Positions 1-6,740 of a stretch of DNA of 49,948 nucleotides are shown one piece after another; positions within the stretch are counted from its first letter, which is position 1, and each line of letters opens with the position of its first letter. This stretch comes from an uncultured Eubacteriales bacterium. Its GTDB lineage: Bacteria; Bacillota; Clostridia; Oscillospirales; Oscillospiraceae. The position numbers were made by a program, and so were the translations under genes. The stretch covers positions 1 to 49,948 of the forward strand of contig ONIN01000018.1 of NCBI GenBank assembly GCA_900317905.1, in the 5' to 3' direction. The notes beneath the pieces are model-generated. The model was not told the origin of the DNA. It was given only the letters and a program-made list of their open reading frames with translations, and made no database searches.

Positions 1-281
1 GCCAGCGTCTCACGGACGCGGGACAGCAGAGCGTCACGGTCAAAGTTCGCATTCGTGATCGTGGCAAAGAGATTCAGTGTGACGAGGTGATTTACGTGCC
101 GGCTGATCTCTTTCCCCTCTGCGCGCAGCTGTGTCGTGACGGCGGAGAGTCCCTTGGTGACGTTCACCAGCAGATCCTGCATGGCGGCGACCTCCGGCTT
201 CTTGCCGCAAACGCCCACCTGCGTGCAGCCGGTGCAGCCAGCAGTCTCCTGACACTGATAGCAGAACATTTTGTTTTCCAT
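1..281 (-). CDS. hcp: Hybrid cluster protein Hcp, N-terminal part (cut by window edge)
   Basis: The visible 93 residues start at ATG 281, seven bases after a GGAGGG ribosome site at 289-294. They begin MENKMFCYQCQETAGCTGCT. Cysteines C7, C10, C19 and C25 follow the C-x2-C-x8-C-x5-C spacing that binds the N-terminal iron-sulfur cluster of Hcp; C16 is an extra cysteine. Hcp is a cytoplasmic Fe-S/hybrid-cluster enzyme, historically called hydroxylamine reductase and now linked to nitric oxide reduction. The rest of the gene lies beyond base 1, so the hybrid-cluster ligands cannot be checked. It diverges from a Crp/Fnr regulator, and a palindrome lies between them, so it is probably regulated by nitrosative stress. 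Confidence 0.93.
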   Translation of the reverse strand, partial: MENKMFCYQCQETAGCTGCTQVGVCGKKPEVAAMQDLLVNVTKGLSAVTTQLRAEGKEISRHVNHLVTLNLFATITNANFDRDALLSRVRETL

Positions 282-321
282 GATTTTTCCCTCCGGATTC
301 TAAATATGTTGCACAGGATAC

Positions 322-350
322 TTGTCAATTTGTCTTCATTTTATTAAAAT
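322..350 (+). promoter_or_regulatory. Predicted promoter of the Crp/Fnr regulator gene
   Basis: TTGTCA at 322-327, a 17-bp spacer and TAAAAT at 345-350 fit a sigma-A promoter reading toward the regulator at 395. Transcription would begin near 357, so the palindrome at 364-381 lies just downstream of the start, a position suited to autorepression. This is inference from geometry. Confidence 0.5.
338..343 (-). promoter_or_regulatory. Predicted -10 box of the hcp promoter
   Basis: On the minus strand 343-338 reads TAAAAT. Its centre is 32 bp from the centre of the palindrome at 364-381, which puts the palindrome at -41.5. That is the classic class II position for Fnr-like activators. No -35 box is needed in that arrangement. 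Confidence 0.5.
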
Positions 351-363
351 GCAGAAGGATTGT

Positions 364-381
364 ATGTTGTTTCAACAACAT
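364..381. promoter_or_regulatory. Crp/Fnr-type operator palindrome
   Basis: ATGTTGTTTCAACAACAT is a perfect inverted repeat with 8-bp arms and a 2-bp centre. It lies between divergent hcp and a Crp/Fnr-family gene. A copy matching at 15 of 18 positions lies upstream of the DUF438 gene at 2671-2688. The likely ligand is the regulator encoded at 395-1069. Confidence 0.75.
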
Positions 382-394
382 AACGGAGGTTTTT

Positions 395-1069
395 ATGGAG
401 CTTTCATTTTTAATACAGACACCGCTGTTTCAAGGCGTTCAGGAGTCGGAACTGAAGGCGATGCTGCCGTGTCTCGGAGCAAGGGAGAGATTTTATCAGA
501 AAGATGAGATCATATACCATGCCGGTCAAACTGCGTCTGACGCAGGCATGGTGCTTTGCGGGAGTGTGAACATCGTCGTTAATTTCTACTGGGGCGGCAG
601 TCATATTTTTGGACATGTGGAACCAGGACAGCTCTTTGCGGAAACTTACGCTGCCATCAGTGAGCAGCCAATGCTGTGCGACGCTGTTGCGGCAGAGGAT
701 TGCGAGATCCTGTTTCTCAATCTTGAAAAGCTGATGGCCACTTGCCGGAATGGCTGTGCATTTCACAACCGGATCATAAAGAATCTGATTCGCATCTCAG
801 CGCAGAACAATTTGAATCTGTCCGCACGAATGATGCATACCGCCTCTAAATCCATCCGGGAACGGTTGGTGTCCTACTTCTCTGAGCAGGCCAGAAAGAC
901 CGGAAACAGCAGCTTTACAATTCCGTTTTCACGGCAGCAGCTGGCGGAGTATCTCGGCGTAGACCGCAGTGCTCTGTCAAACGAGCTGAGCAAGATGCAG
1001 CGGGATGGGCTGATTCGGTACCATAAGAATAACATTTCACTGCTCTCGAATTTTGATCGAACGATGTGA
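395..1069 (+). CDS. Crp/Fnr family transcriptional regulator (HcpR-like)
   Basis: A 224-residue protein with the Crp/Fnr layout: an N-terminal cyclic-nucleotide-type beta barrel (about 10-115), a long dimer helix, and a C-terminal winged helix. The recognition segment is FSRQQLAEYLGVDRSALSNE (about 177-196). There is no clear Fnr-style N-terminal cysteine cluster, so oxygen sensing by a 4Fe-4S cluster is not supported. The start is ATG 395 after GGAGG at 385-389. The gene diverges from hcp, which is typical of HcpR, an NO/nitrite-responsive activator of hcp. The shared palindromes at 364-381 and 2671-2688 suggest it controls hcp, itself and the DUF438 gene. Family assignment is firm; the HcpR role is inference. 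Confidence 0.88.
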   Translation: MELSFLIQTPLFQGVQESELKAMLPCLGARERFYQKDEIIYHAGQTASDAGMVLCGSVNIVVNFYWGGSHIFGHVEPGQLFAETYAAISEQPMLCDAVAAEDCEILFLNLEKLMATCRNGCAFHNRIIKNLIRISAQNNLNLSARMMHTASKSIRERLVSYFSEQARKTGNSSFTIPFSRQQLAEYLGVDRSALSNELSKMQRDGLIRYHKNNISLLSNFDRTM

Positions 1070-1079
1070 CGATCTGATA

Positions 1080-1117
1080 ATCACGCGCCCACAGTATGAA
1101 TGCTGCGGGCGCGTGAT
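1080..1117. terminator. Bidirectional hairpin between convergent genes
   Basis: ATCACGCGCCC at 1080-1090 pairs perfectly with GGGCGCGTGAT at 1107-1117. The hairpin lies between the stops of the convergent regulator and DUF438 genes. U-runs are weak on both sides. Confidence 0.65.
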
Positions 1118-1129
1118 CCCTTTGTCCAT

Positions 1130-2614
1130 TTATCCTTGAAAATGTTCTTTGGCAAACTCCATGTCGTGCACGACCTCAACGGTTCCGAGATAGCGTCCGT
1201 CCTTGCTGCGGACCGCCATATATTGTACGAGCATCGTCTTTCCGGCTTTCTCCATCCAGACCGGAACCTGATCCCTGCGTCCTGCACGGAAATCCTCGAT
1301 AATTGCTCGAACCATAGGCTCGATCTTTGGCGGATGGCAGGAGAAAACTTCACGGTCCAGCGCCATAGCGGGTCGTTTGAACACCTTCGGTCCTTCATTA
1401 AAGTAACGATTCATGTTGTCCGCGTCCACGAATGAGATCTCGATCGGGAGTGTGTTCAAAAGCGCGGTCAGCTGCTCGAGCGTCAAATGACCGCCTGGCA
1501 TCCGAATTTCCCCGTCTGCAGAGGCTGTTTTCGGTTTTTTATTTTTCTCGGCGGCGTCCCATGCTCCGCCCGTAACGCCAAGGCAATCGTCATAATCCTT
1601 TGCGTCGTGATAGATTCCATACCATTCATCCTCGGAGAAATGGGTGGCGCAGATGGGAAACAGAATATTCTCCTCTTTGTAAATCATTTCTTCTGCACGG
1701 TTCAAAACGGCAGCGAGCCGGTCGTTCCATGCGGCATCTTGCGCTTCCGTGCGTGCCAGTGATGCAATTTCATCCCGGATTTCGTCATCCACAGTCCACA
1801 TTACGTCCGAAGGTCCTGTGATACCGTACCGCACCTTCAGCAGCGGGTAGAGAAGATCACCTTTTTTCGCATAGTGGGTCGAGATTTCACGCAGCTTTGG
1901 CAGCAGCGCCGTCAGATCCGATCCATCGACCCTTGCCGCTCCGATGATACGTGTGAGGTTTTCGTTTTCCTGTGTCAATGTCTGCAGCGGATGTCCCGGG
2001 ATTGCCAGCAGACCGGCCAGCGCGGCTGCACGCTCGTCTTGATTTCGATAGGCCGCTTTTGCCTGCTGTTGTCTCAGCGATTCCGCAACCGCTTTTTCTG
2101 CATTCGCGATTCTTTCGTTTCTGGTTGCACCATGAAACAGCGCCGAATGCAGATCACAAAGCCTCTGGACCTCGCTCAACGGCGTGCCCTCCTGCATAAG
2201 CTCCTGCTCTGCCTGCATGATCTCTGCTGCATCCACATCCTGAAATTCTGCTGCAAAATCTGCACGAACTGCCTCCAGATCCTCACCGGACCCGAGACGG
2301 CGAAGGTATCTTTTGAGCATCTCTGTGCGGGAATCTGCCGTTTCCGAATGTTCAGTCGGCGCCTGAACATGTGCTGCTTCCGGCATCTGGCCTGCCAGCA
2401 CATACCCATTCTGAATGAGTGTCATCACAATCTGCTCCATGGGAATATTCTTCATTTTTGCCCCTTTGGGAATGGTCATCAGCTTGCCGACAGAGTGGAG
2501 CATTGCAGGCTTTTTCGCTTCGCTGAACCCGAGCTCAGCCATAATATCCGCCAACTCCGGATGGTCTGTTACCAGTTCGTATACGGAACGCGTTAAGTCA
2601 ATTTCTTTCTTCAT
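1130..2614 (-). CDS. DUF1858/DUF438/hemerythrin/PAS multidomain protein
   Basis: A 494-residue protein. In order: a DUF1858-type segment (about 3-60, also found fused to ScdA/YtfE-type iron-centre repair proteins), a DUF438 domain (about 95-165), a hemerythrin-like helical region (about 200-345) rich in His and Glu, and a C-terminal PAS fold (about 370-490). ATG 2614 is preferred: AGGAGG at 2623-2628 sits 8 bases upstream, whereas a GTG at 2623 would overlap that site. The molecular function of DUF438 proteins is not established. A gas- or metal-sensing or protective role is plausible from the hemerythrin and PAS parts. The upstream palindrome matches the one controlling hcp, which suggests co-regulation under nitrosative stress. 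Confidence 0.85.
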   Translation of the reverse strand: MKKEIDLTRSVYELVTDHPELADIMAELGFSEAKKPAMLHSVGKLMTIPKGAKMKNIPMEQIVMTLIQNGYVLAGQMPEAAHVQAPTEHSETADSRTEMLKRYLRRLGSGEDLEAVRADFAAEFQDVDAAEIMQAEQELMQEGTPLSEVQRLCDLHSALFHGATRNERIANAEKAVAESLRQQQAKAAYRNQDERAAALAGLLAIPGHPLQTLTQENENLTRIIGAARVDGSDLTALLPKLREISTHYAKKGDLLYPLLKVRYGITGPSDVMWTVDDEIRDEIASLARTEAQDAAWNDRLAAVLNRAEEMIYKEENILFPICATHFSEDEWYGIYHDAKDYDDCLGVTGGAWDAAEKNKKPKTASADGEIRMPGGHLTLEQLTALLNTLPIEISFVDADNMNRYFNEGPKVFKRPAMALDREVFSCHPPKIEPMVRAIIEDFRAGRRDQVPVWMEKAGKTMLVQYMAVRSKDGRYLGTVEVVHDMEFAKEHFQG

Positions 2615-2644
2615 AATTGGCACCTCCTGTTTATTCTTGACGAT

Positions 2645-2688
2645 ATCCTATCACACAAGCAGGAGTTGGTAAGTTGTTGCGACAACAT
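2645..2688 (-). promoter_or_regulatory. Crp/Fnr operator and -10 box of the DUF438 gene
   Basis: The operator at 2671-2688 reads AAGTTGTTGCGACAACAT, 15 of 18 bases identical to the hcp site. On the minus strand 2650-2645 reads TAGGAT, preceded by TG one base away (extended -10). Operator centre and -10 centre are again 32 bp apart, giving the -41.5 activator geometry seen at hcp. Confidence 0.65.
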
Positions 2689-2881
2689 TTTAGGACTAGC
2701 AGATATATAAAAACAAGATCGCAATTTCATAAAACCCGAAGGGATACGTCTCATAAAACTGTGTTACATAAGCATACTTCCTCTGCTTATAGATGCCCAT
2801 GGAAACACCTCGCTGACAGGATATCCGAATCCTCTGAAAAGATCAAGTCAAGGGGGAACGATTTCTGAAATCATACAATAT

Positions 2882-3391
2882 ATGGGAAAGAAAATATTAG
2901 TCGTTTGTTATTCTTTTTCAAACGGTAATACAAGAATGATCGCAAAGCAGTTACAGCAGGCACTGGGGGCTGATTATACGGAGATAGAGACCGTCACTCC
3001 ATATCCGGCTTATGGCGGATTTAACAGTAAGGTGGTAAGTCAGGGACAGCGTGAGGTGGATGAGGGCTTTCAGCCAGAAATAAAGCCTCTTTCGGTAAAT
3101 GTAGCGGACTACGATGTGGTTGCCATAGGTACGCCGACATGGTGGTACACGATGGCTCCTGCGGTGCTGACATTCCTAAATTCAAATGACTGGTCGCAGA
3201 AAACGGTGATACCGTTTATGACGCATGGCGGATGGCCGGGTCATGTGATCAAGGATATACAGAATGGCTGTGTCGGTGCGAAATTTCTTCCTGACATGAA
3301 GATACAGTTTGATTCACAGGGAGGATCAAATATGCTGACTTCGCAGGCGGACATCAATGCTTGGATCGAGCGTGTAACAAAGGCGATATGA
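2882..3391 (+). CDS. Flavodoxin family protein
   Basis: 169 residues with a flavodoxin fold. YSFSNGNTRMIA near residues 10-21 is the phosphate-binding loop for FMN, and GTPTWWYTMAP near 87-97 is the second FMN loop with aromatic residues. Such short flavodoxins carry electrons in the cytoplasm of anaerobes. No good ribosome site stands just before ATG 2882; AGGGGG at 2851-2855 is about 26 bases upstream. Translation might therefore begin at an unusual codon near 2861, or the gene may be poorly translated. GC is lower than in the core region further right. The palindrome at 2671-2688 lies about 200 bp upstream, so co-regulation with the DUF438 gene is possible but unproven. Confidence 0.85.
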   Translation: MGKKILVVCYSFSNGNTRMIAKQLQQALGADYTEIETVTPYPAYGGFNSKVVSQGQREVDEGFQPEIKPLSVNVADYDVVAIGTPTWWYTMAPAVLTFLNSNDWSQKTVIPFMTHGGWPGHVIKDIQNGCVGAKFLPDMKIQFDSQGGSNMLTSQADINAWIERVTKAI

Positions 3392-3407
3392 CGAGGAGGG
3401 ATGAGAG

Positions 3408-3581
3408 ATGAAGTATGTTAAACTTGCAGGGCATGGGATTTGCAATCATGCCTCCCACCAAAGCAACGAAATCCGAACCTTGTGCCGATTGGCGACGGGT
3501 TCGGGTTTCTTGTTTTTATCGACTACTTCAAATAACCGTTTTCGCACATTATCAAAATCAACGACGATGAGCGGCAGCTGA
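3408..3581 (+). pseudogene. Short ORF, possible gene-start remnant
   Basis: ATG 3408 follows a good GAGGAGG ribosome site. The product begins MKYVKL, the usual opening of aldo/keto reductases, then runs into unrelated sequence crossing a terminator-like hairpin and stops at 3581. This looks like the first codons of a gene cut off by insertion or deletion, at the edge of the scrambled mobile stretch. The resemblance rests on six residues only. Confidence 0.25.
3469..3517 (+). terminator. Rho-independent terminator
   Basis: AAATCCGAACC (3469-3479) pairs with GGTTCGGGTTT (3498-3508), with a T-rich tail to 3517. It would end transcripts from the flavodoxin side. Confidence 0.6.
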
Positions 3582-3709
3582 TCGTCAAGGCGCTGTATGA
3601 CTGGCGCAATGAGCTGCCCAAGGACAGTCTGCTCCGTCCCGATTTGGAGCAGCTGATCCTAAAGATCATCAACACACCAGACGCGAGCTTTTGGAGGGTT
3701 TTGGAATGA
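3536..3709 (+). pseudogene. Truncated small ORF upstream of tnpV
   Basis: The reading frame is open from just after TAA 3533-3535 to TGA 3707-3709 and has no ATG near its left end. It ends with a coherent sequence (ALYDWRNELPKDSLLRPDLE and on to WRVLE). The last codons overlap the tnpV start as ATGA, the sign of a once-coupled gene pair. It is probably the 3' part of a small mobile-element gene whose 5' end has been lost. I do not recognise the family. Confidence 0.4.
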
Positions 3710-4056
3710 GCACAAAACTGACTTACCATTGGGAAGGCGACTATCTGATCCCAGATCTAGTTGCACCGGAATCGACGCAGATCGGCATATGGGGTGAACG
3801 TAGGCGGCAGTTTCTCCGCAACCATCAGAGGACGGTGTACGATGCCCTGATGATGAATGGAAAACTCAACGCACATCTGGAGGACGTTGATCGCAACGCA
3901 GAGGAAATGATGGATCGCCTCATGTCCCAAATGGCCGAGCGAGAGGGAGTTACCGAGCAGCTGAAAGCGGAAGACCAGATGACATGGATACAGCGCATGA
4001 ACAACATTCGCCACCGAGCCGAGGAAATTGTGCGAAAAGATCTGATAGAAAACTAA
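3706..4056 (+). CDS. tnpV: TnpV family transposon-associated protein
   Basis: 116 residues. The segments YHWEGDYLIPDL, IGIWGERRRQFLRNHQR and EQLKAEDQMTWIQRMNNIRH match the TnpV family, small proteins carried by mobile elements of gut Clostridia. Their biochemical role is unknown. ATG 3706 lies 8 bases after GGAGG (3693-3697); a TTG at 3691 would overlap that site and is unlikely. The preceding ORF overlaps by four bases. No transposase or resolvase is visible beside it, so this may be a fragment of a larger element. Confidence 0.8.
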   Translation: MSTKLTYHWEGDYLIPDLVAPESTQIGIWGERRRQFLRNHQRTVYDALMMNGKLNAHLEDVDRNAEEMMDRLMSQMAEREGVTEQLKAEDQMTWIQRMNNIRHRAEEIVRKDLIEN

Positions 4057-4110
4057 ATGAAAGAAGCACAGAAGACTGTCATCATGGTCAATCTTCCGTG
4101 CTTTTCATTT
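4055..4110. terminator. Bidirectional terminator between tnpV and the XRE gene
   Basis: A long imperfect inverted repeat: AAATGAAA-g-AAGCAC with AGAAGA on the left arm and TCTTcc-GTGCTT-TTCATTT on the right. It sits between convergent stops and has A/T runs on both sides. Confidence 0.6.
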
Positions 4111-4111
4111 A

Positions 4112-4360
4112 TTACTCTTGTGTATCCAAGCCCACAAAGAAATCATCATACTGGCATCCATAGATTTTCTTCAGTTCGATGATAACGCTGGCTCGAATGT
4201 TCAATTCTCCGGCTTCGTATTTCGCGTAGGTGGTGCGTCCGATATCGCATCCACGCCGCTGCAATTCCGCACACAGCTTTTCTTGAGAAAGACCGGCGTC
4301 GGCACGCAAACGGCGGAGATTGTCACCCATATTTCTGTCTCGTCTGATTTTCTGCTCCAT
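4112..4360 (-). CDS. XRE family helix-turn-helix regulator
   Basis: 82 residues, nearly all one HTH_3 domain: helices GDNLRRLRADAGLSQEKLC and the recognition helix around GRTTYAKYEAGELNIR, followed by the usual hydrophobic ending IYGCQYDDFFVG. The start is ATG 4360 after AGGGTG. It diverges from the SLOG gene across a promoter with inverted repeats at 4382-4393 and 4430-4455, which are likely operators. Such single-domain repressors commonly control mobile-element genes. The ligand or inducing signal cannot be read from the sequence. Confidence 0.85.
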   Translation of the reverse strand: MEQKIRRDRNMGDNLRRLRADAGLSQEKLCAELQRRGCDIGRTTYAKYEAGELNIRASVIIELKKIYGCQYDDFFVGLDTQE

Positions 4361-4381
4361 TTCATCACCCTGTCATGATTG

Positions 4382-4455
4382 ACCAGTATTGGTTGCAAGC
4401 AATGACAGTGTATGCTATATTGAAACGGAATATTGACCGCGATATTGGTCAATAT
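4382..4455 (+). promoter_or_regulatory. Promoter and operator repeats for the SLOG gene
   Basis: TTGCAA at 4393-4398, a 17-bp spacer and TATATT at 4416-4421 form a promoter toward 4473. A perfect inverted repeat, ATATTGACC (4430-4438) and GGTCAATAT (4447-4455), covers the expected start. A related ACCAGTATTGGT at 4382-4393 abuts the -35. The shared half-sites point to the divergent XRE protein. Confidence 0.55.
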
Positions 4456-4472
4456 GTTGGAGCTGAAATCAA

Positions 4473-4934
4473 ATGGAAATGCAGAAAATCAGAACCGTCA
4501 CCTTCTGCGGTCATTCGGAGCTTACAAATCCCGACGCAGTGCGTGTGTGGCTGATGGAAACGGTAGAAAGCCTGATCTCACAAGGTGCGGTGACATTCTA
4601 TCTCGGCGGTTACGGTGCGTTTGATCGAATGGCAGCATCTGTGTTACAAGAGAAAAAACGGCAGCATCCACACATCGAATCTGTGCTGGTGCTGCCGTAT
4701 CTGGATCGGGAAATGGATGCAAGCGGTTATGACACGACCGTTTATCCGCCGCTGGAATCCATCCCTCGCCGATTCGCAATTTCCAAACGCAACGAATGGA
4801 TGGTCGATGCTTCGGATGCGGTCGTAGCCTGTGTCACCCACGATTGGGGCGGCGCAGCAAAAACACTTGCTTACGCCAAACGGAAGAAAAAGCAGATCAT
4901 TCTATATCCGGAAAGAACATGGTGCGATGTATGA
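4473..4934 (+). CDS. SLOG superfamily (DUF1273/YpsA-like) protein
   Basis: 153 residues. It opens with a strand and FCGHSEL (about 11-17), the equivalent of the TGHR loop of YpsA/DUF1273 proteins. A glycine-rich segment (YLGGYGAFDRMAA) follows, then a Rossmann-like pattern ending in VACVTHDWGGAAKTLAYAKR. SLOG domains bind nucleotides or nucleotide-derived ligands, and several occur in predicted bacterial conflict systems. The next gene overlaps by four bases (ATGA at 4931-4934), so the two are translated together. An XRE repressor is divergent. The family call is good; the function here is unknown. Confidence 0.75.
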   Translation: MEMQKIRTVTFCGHSELTNPDAVRVWLMETVESLISQGAVTFYLGGYGAFDRMAASVLQEKKRQHPHIESVLVLPYLDREMDASGYDTTVYPPLESIPRRFAISKRNEWMVDASDAVVACVTHDWGGAAKTLAYAKRKKKQIILYPERTWCDV

Positions 4935-5464
4935 AGAAATGTGTTATTTTAGGGATCTTAGTTTTAACGCTGGCAATTGCGGTCGGGATCGTGTTTATGA
5001 TGAATCCCCCAAATCCGAAGCAGTGTGCTCTTTGTGGCCATGATGAAATCTATCACGCTCCGGTGCTTATCAACCTCGAAACCGGAGATGTCGGAGAGCT
5101 AAAGGCCTACCGTACGCACCCCTTCTACCCTGGAGAGATCAGCGAGGTGCAGGACACCGGCAGCTACAGCATCCTCCACGCCGCAGGCGCGGAAGGAATT
5201 ACAGATTGGGGGCGGGGCGCACAGGTTACATTGCCGAAAGATTCTCCGACGATGAAGAAGTCGCTTTTCTGTCGAGACTGTCGTGCACTGCTTTCCGCTA
5301 ACGAGGCTGAGGGCTATGTGCTGCTGGATCTTCATGATCGGGAACAGATGCAAGCCTTCGCTTTGACCGATGGCGCGGAATACACAATTCGGGATTATAC
5401 AGTGTCCGTTTTCCACGATGATGCGAATGATCGACTGACGATATTTATCTATGGCACGATATAA
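4931..5464 (+). CDS. Membrane-anchored CxxC protein of unknown function
   Basis: 177 residues. Residues 1-22 (MKKCVILGILVLTLAIAVGI) form one hydrophobic segment acting as signal anchor, so the rest is probably outside the membrane. Two cysteine pairs, CALC (about 32-35) and CRDC (about 118-121), could bind a metal or form disulfides. No catalytic motif is recognised. The start overlaps the stop of the SLOG gene, suggesting the pair act together, perhaps as sensor plus membrane effector; that is inference only. An alternative upstream start would run through the SLOG gene and is rejected. Confidence 0.7.
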   Translation: MKKCVILGILVLTLAIAVGIVFMMNPPNPKQCALCGHDEIYHAPVLINLETGDVGELKAYRTHPFYPGEISEVQDTGSYSILHAAGAEGITDWGRGAQVTLPKDSPTMKKSLFCRDCRALLSANEAEGYVLLDLHDREQMQAFALTDGAEYTIRDYTVSVFHDDANDRLTIFIYGTI

Positions 5465-5471
5465 GTAAAAA

Positions 5472-5523
5472 TACCAGCTGAAGAAAAAAACTTGAGTCTT
5501 CTATTGTCCTTCTTCAGCCGGTA
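5472..5523. repeat. Hairpin downstream of the SLOG pair
   Basis: The 14-base arms 5472-5485 (TACCAGCTGAAGAA) and 5510-5523 (TTCTTCAGCCGGTA) pair with one mismatch. There is no T-run, so it may be an mRNA end structure or part of the adjacent repeat unit rather than a classic terminator. Confidence 0.5.
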
Positions 5524-5561
5524 CAGCCCGGTAGGAGGGGGAGAGTTTGAGAGGGGGAACC

Positions 5562-5643
5562 ATCCCTCTATATACCTTATGCCGAGATTTTCAAAAAACA
5601 GTAAGAAACGCGAAGCAGCGAAAACCTTCCAGTGAGGCAAAAT
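5562..5643 (+). repeat. Repeat copy C with 18-aa basic ORF
   Basis: Related in reverse orientation to copies at 8576-8649 and 9683-9756. It shares ATCCCTCTA before the ATG and CAGTGAGGCAAAATC at the end. ATG 5579 to TGA 5635 encodes MPRFSKNSKKREAAKTFQ, colinear with the 18-residue ORFs of the other copies without any indel. The unit abuts the stop codon of the sigma-factor gene. Whether the peptide is made is unknown; no ribosome site is evident. Confidence 0.55.
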
Positions 5644-6740
5644 CAGAGCGGAAACCAGATCTGATCCTTCTTTCGCAGGTCTTCCCGAAGGATCAGGTAC
5701 CGGATGCGCCGGATCGCCTGCTTTGCAAACGGCTGCGATTTCGTGAGATCCAGTTCCGCCAGCTTTGTGACCGTGAATTTCTCGGTTTTCCAATCATACA
5801 CGATCTCGCCCCACTCGCCGTCGTTGTCCGCCTGATAGGCGTAGACAACGGCGGCTTTTGTCTTTTTCAGTCGGTTCAGCCGTACCGTATGCAGAAAGCC
5901 GCGCTCGACCAGCGCATCTCTCATTTGGTTCAGAGATCGATAATAGATGTTCTCCGCCGCCTGCGCGGATCGGCGCTTGTTTCGGAGCGCGAGCGCTTGA
6001 AAAGTCTGTTTCTCTGCCGGACGGAAACAGTTTTCGCAGAAGCCCAGATGCAGCGAGACGATGTCCCGATTCACATTGCCCAGCGCCGAAAACGGCGGAA
6101 TGACCATACTGGACTGTTCAGACTGGAGCAGACTGTTCTCCGGCTCCCACTCGGGATTCCCGCGGGCAGTCAGAAGCGGATCCTCTTTTTCCTCATCCTC
6201 CCGTTTTGTCTTGTCCTTCTCGTCTTCTTCGTAAATGATCTCGTTGGTCGTGCCATCGAGAATATATCTGAGTACGGTTTTCGGCTTGCGGTTTACCTGT
6301 CTGCCGATCTCCGCAAGCGCCTCGGGATCGTGCCGGTCATTGTTCTCGTGATAGAGCCACATGATCTTTCGCAGCAGCGGATCGGTGGATTTCGTGGAGA
6401 TGGCAAAGCCCGACCGCATCACGCGGAGCTCTTCTTTCACAGCGTGCATCATCGGATATTTCAGATAGTTTTCAACCGTGCCCTTCTCCGGGTCGAATCG
6501 CGGCAGCTTATCCATGATTGCAAACACACACGCGAGCTTCAGATCCTCATACAATGACACATGTCCGTAGGTTTTGACCGCAGAGCCGACCACCTTGTTG
6601 ATGTTCGGCTCAAACAGGTGCAGAAACATCGCCAGTGCCTCCGGATCTTCGGTATCCCGATATCGCACGGCCGCGCTGGTGACATTCTCATTCTCACCGA
6701 TCGGATCGGAATAGGAGAACATCCTGTTGCTGTCGTTCAC
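5643..6740 (-). CDS. RNA polymerase sigma-70-like factor of the mobile element
   Basis: 365 residues. Residues about 30-105 resemble sigma region 2: FLHLFEPNINKVVGSAV, LYEDLKLACVFAIMDKLPRF, then DPEKGTVENYLKYPMMHAV. This pattern binds core polymerase and the -10 element. A helix-turn-helix-like stretch (EALAEIGRQVNRKPKTVLRY, about 143-162) resembles region 3. The last 110 residues could include a diverged region 4 but are not clear. GTG 6740 overlaps the DUF6076 stop and follows GGGGGTG. It is the last gene of lexA-DUF6076-sigma. The likely role is directing polymerase to element genes after derepression; target promoters are not identified. Confidence 0.7.
   Translation of the reverse strand: MNDSNRMFSYSDPIGENENVTSAAVRYRDTEDPEALAMFLHLFEPNINKVVGSAVKTYGHVSLYEDLKLACVFAIMDKLPRFDPEKGTVENYLKYPMMHAVKEELRVMRSGFAISTKSTDPLLRKIMWLYHENNDRHDPEALAEIGRQVNRKPKTVLRYILDGTTNEIIYEEDEKDKTKREDEEKEDPLLTARGNPEWEPENSLLQSEQSSMVIPPFSALGNVNRDIVSLHLGFCENCFRPAEKQTFQALALRNKRRSAQAAENIYYRSLNQMRDALVERGFLHTVRLNRLKKTKAAVVYAYQADNDGEWGEIVYDWKTEKFTVTKLAELDLTKSQPFAKQAIRRIRYLILREDLRKKDQIWFPL

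Noticed and set aside
2674-2868. A 64-residue frame between the DUF438 and flavodoxin genes
   Set aside because: It begins inside the operator, has no ribosome site, and its composition is not protein-like; treated as intergenic.
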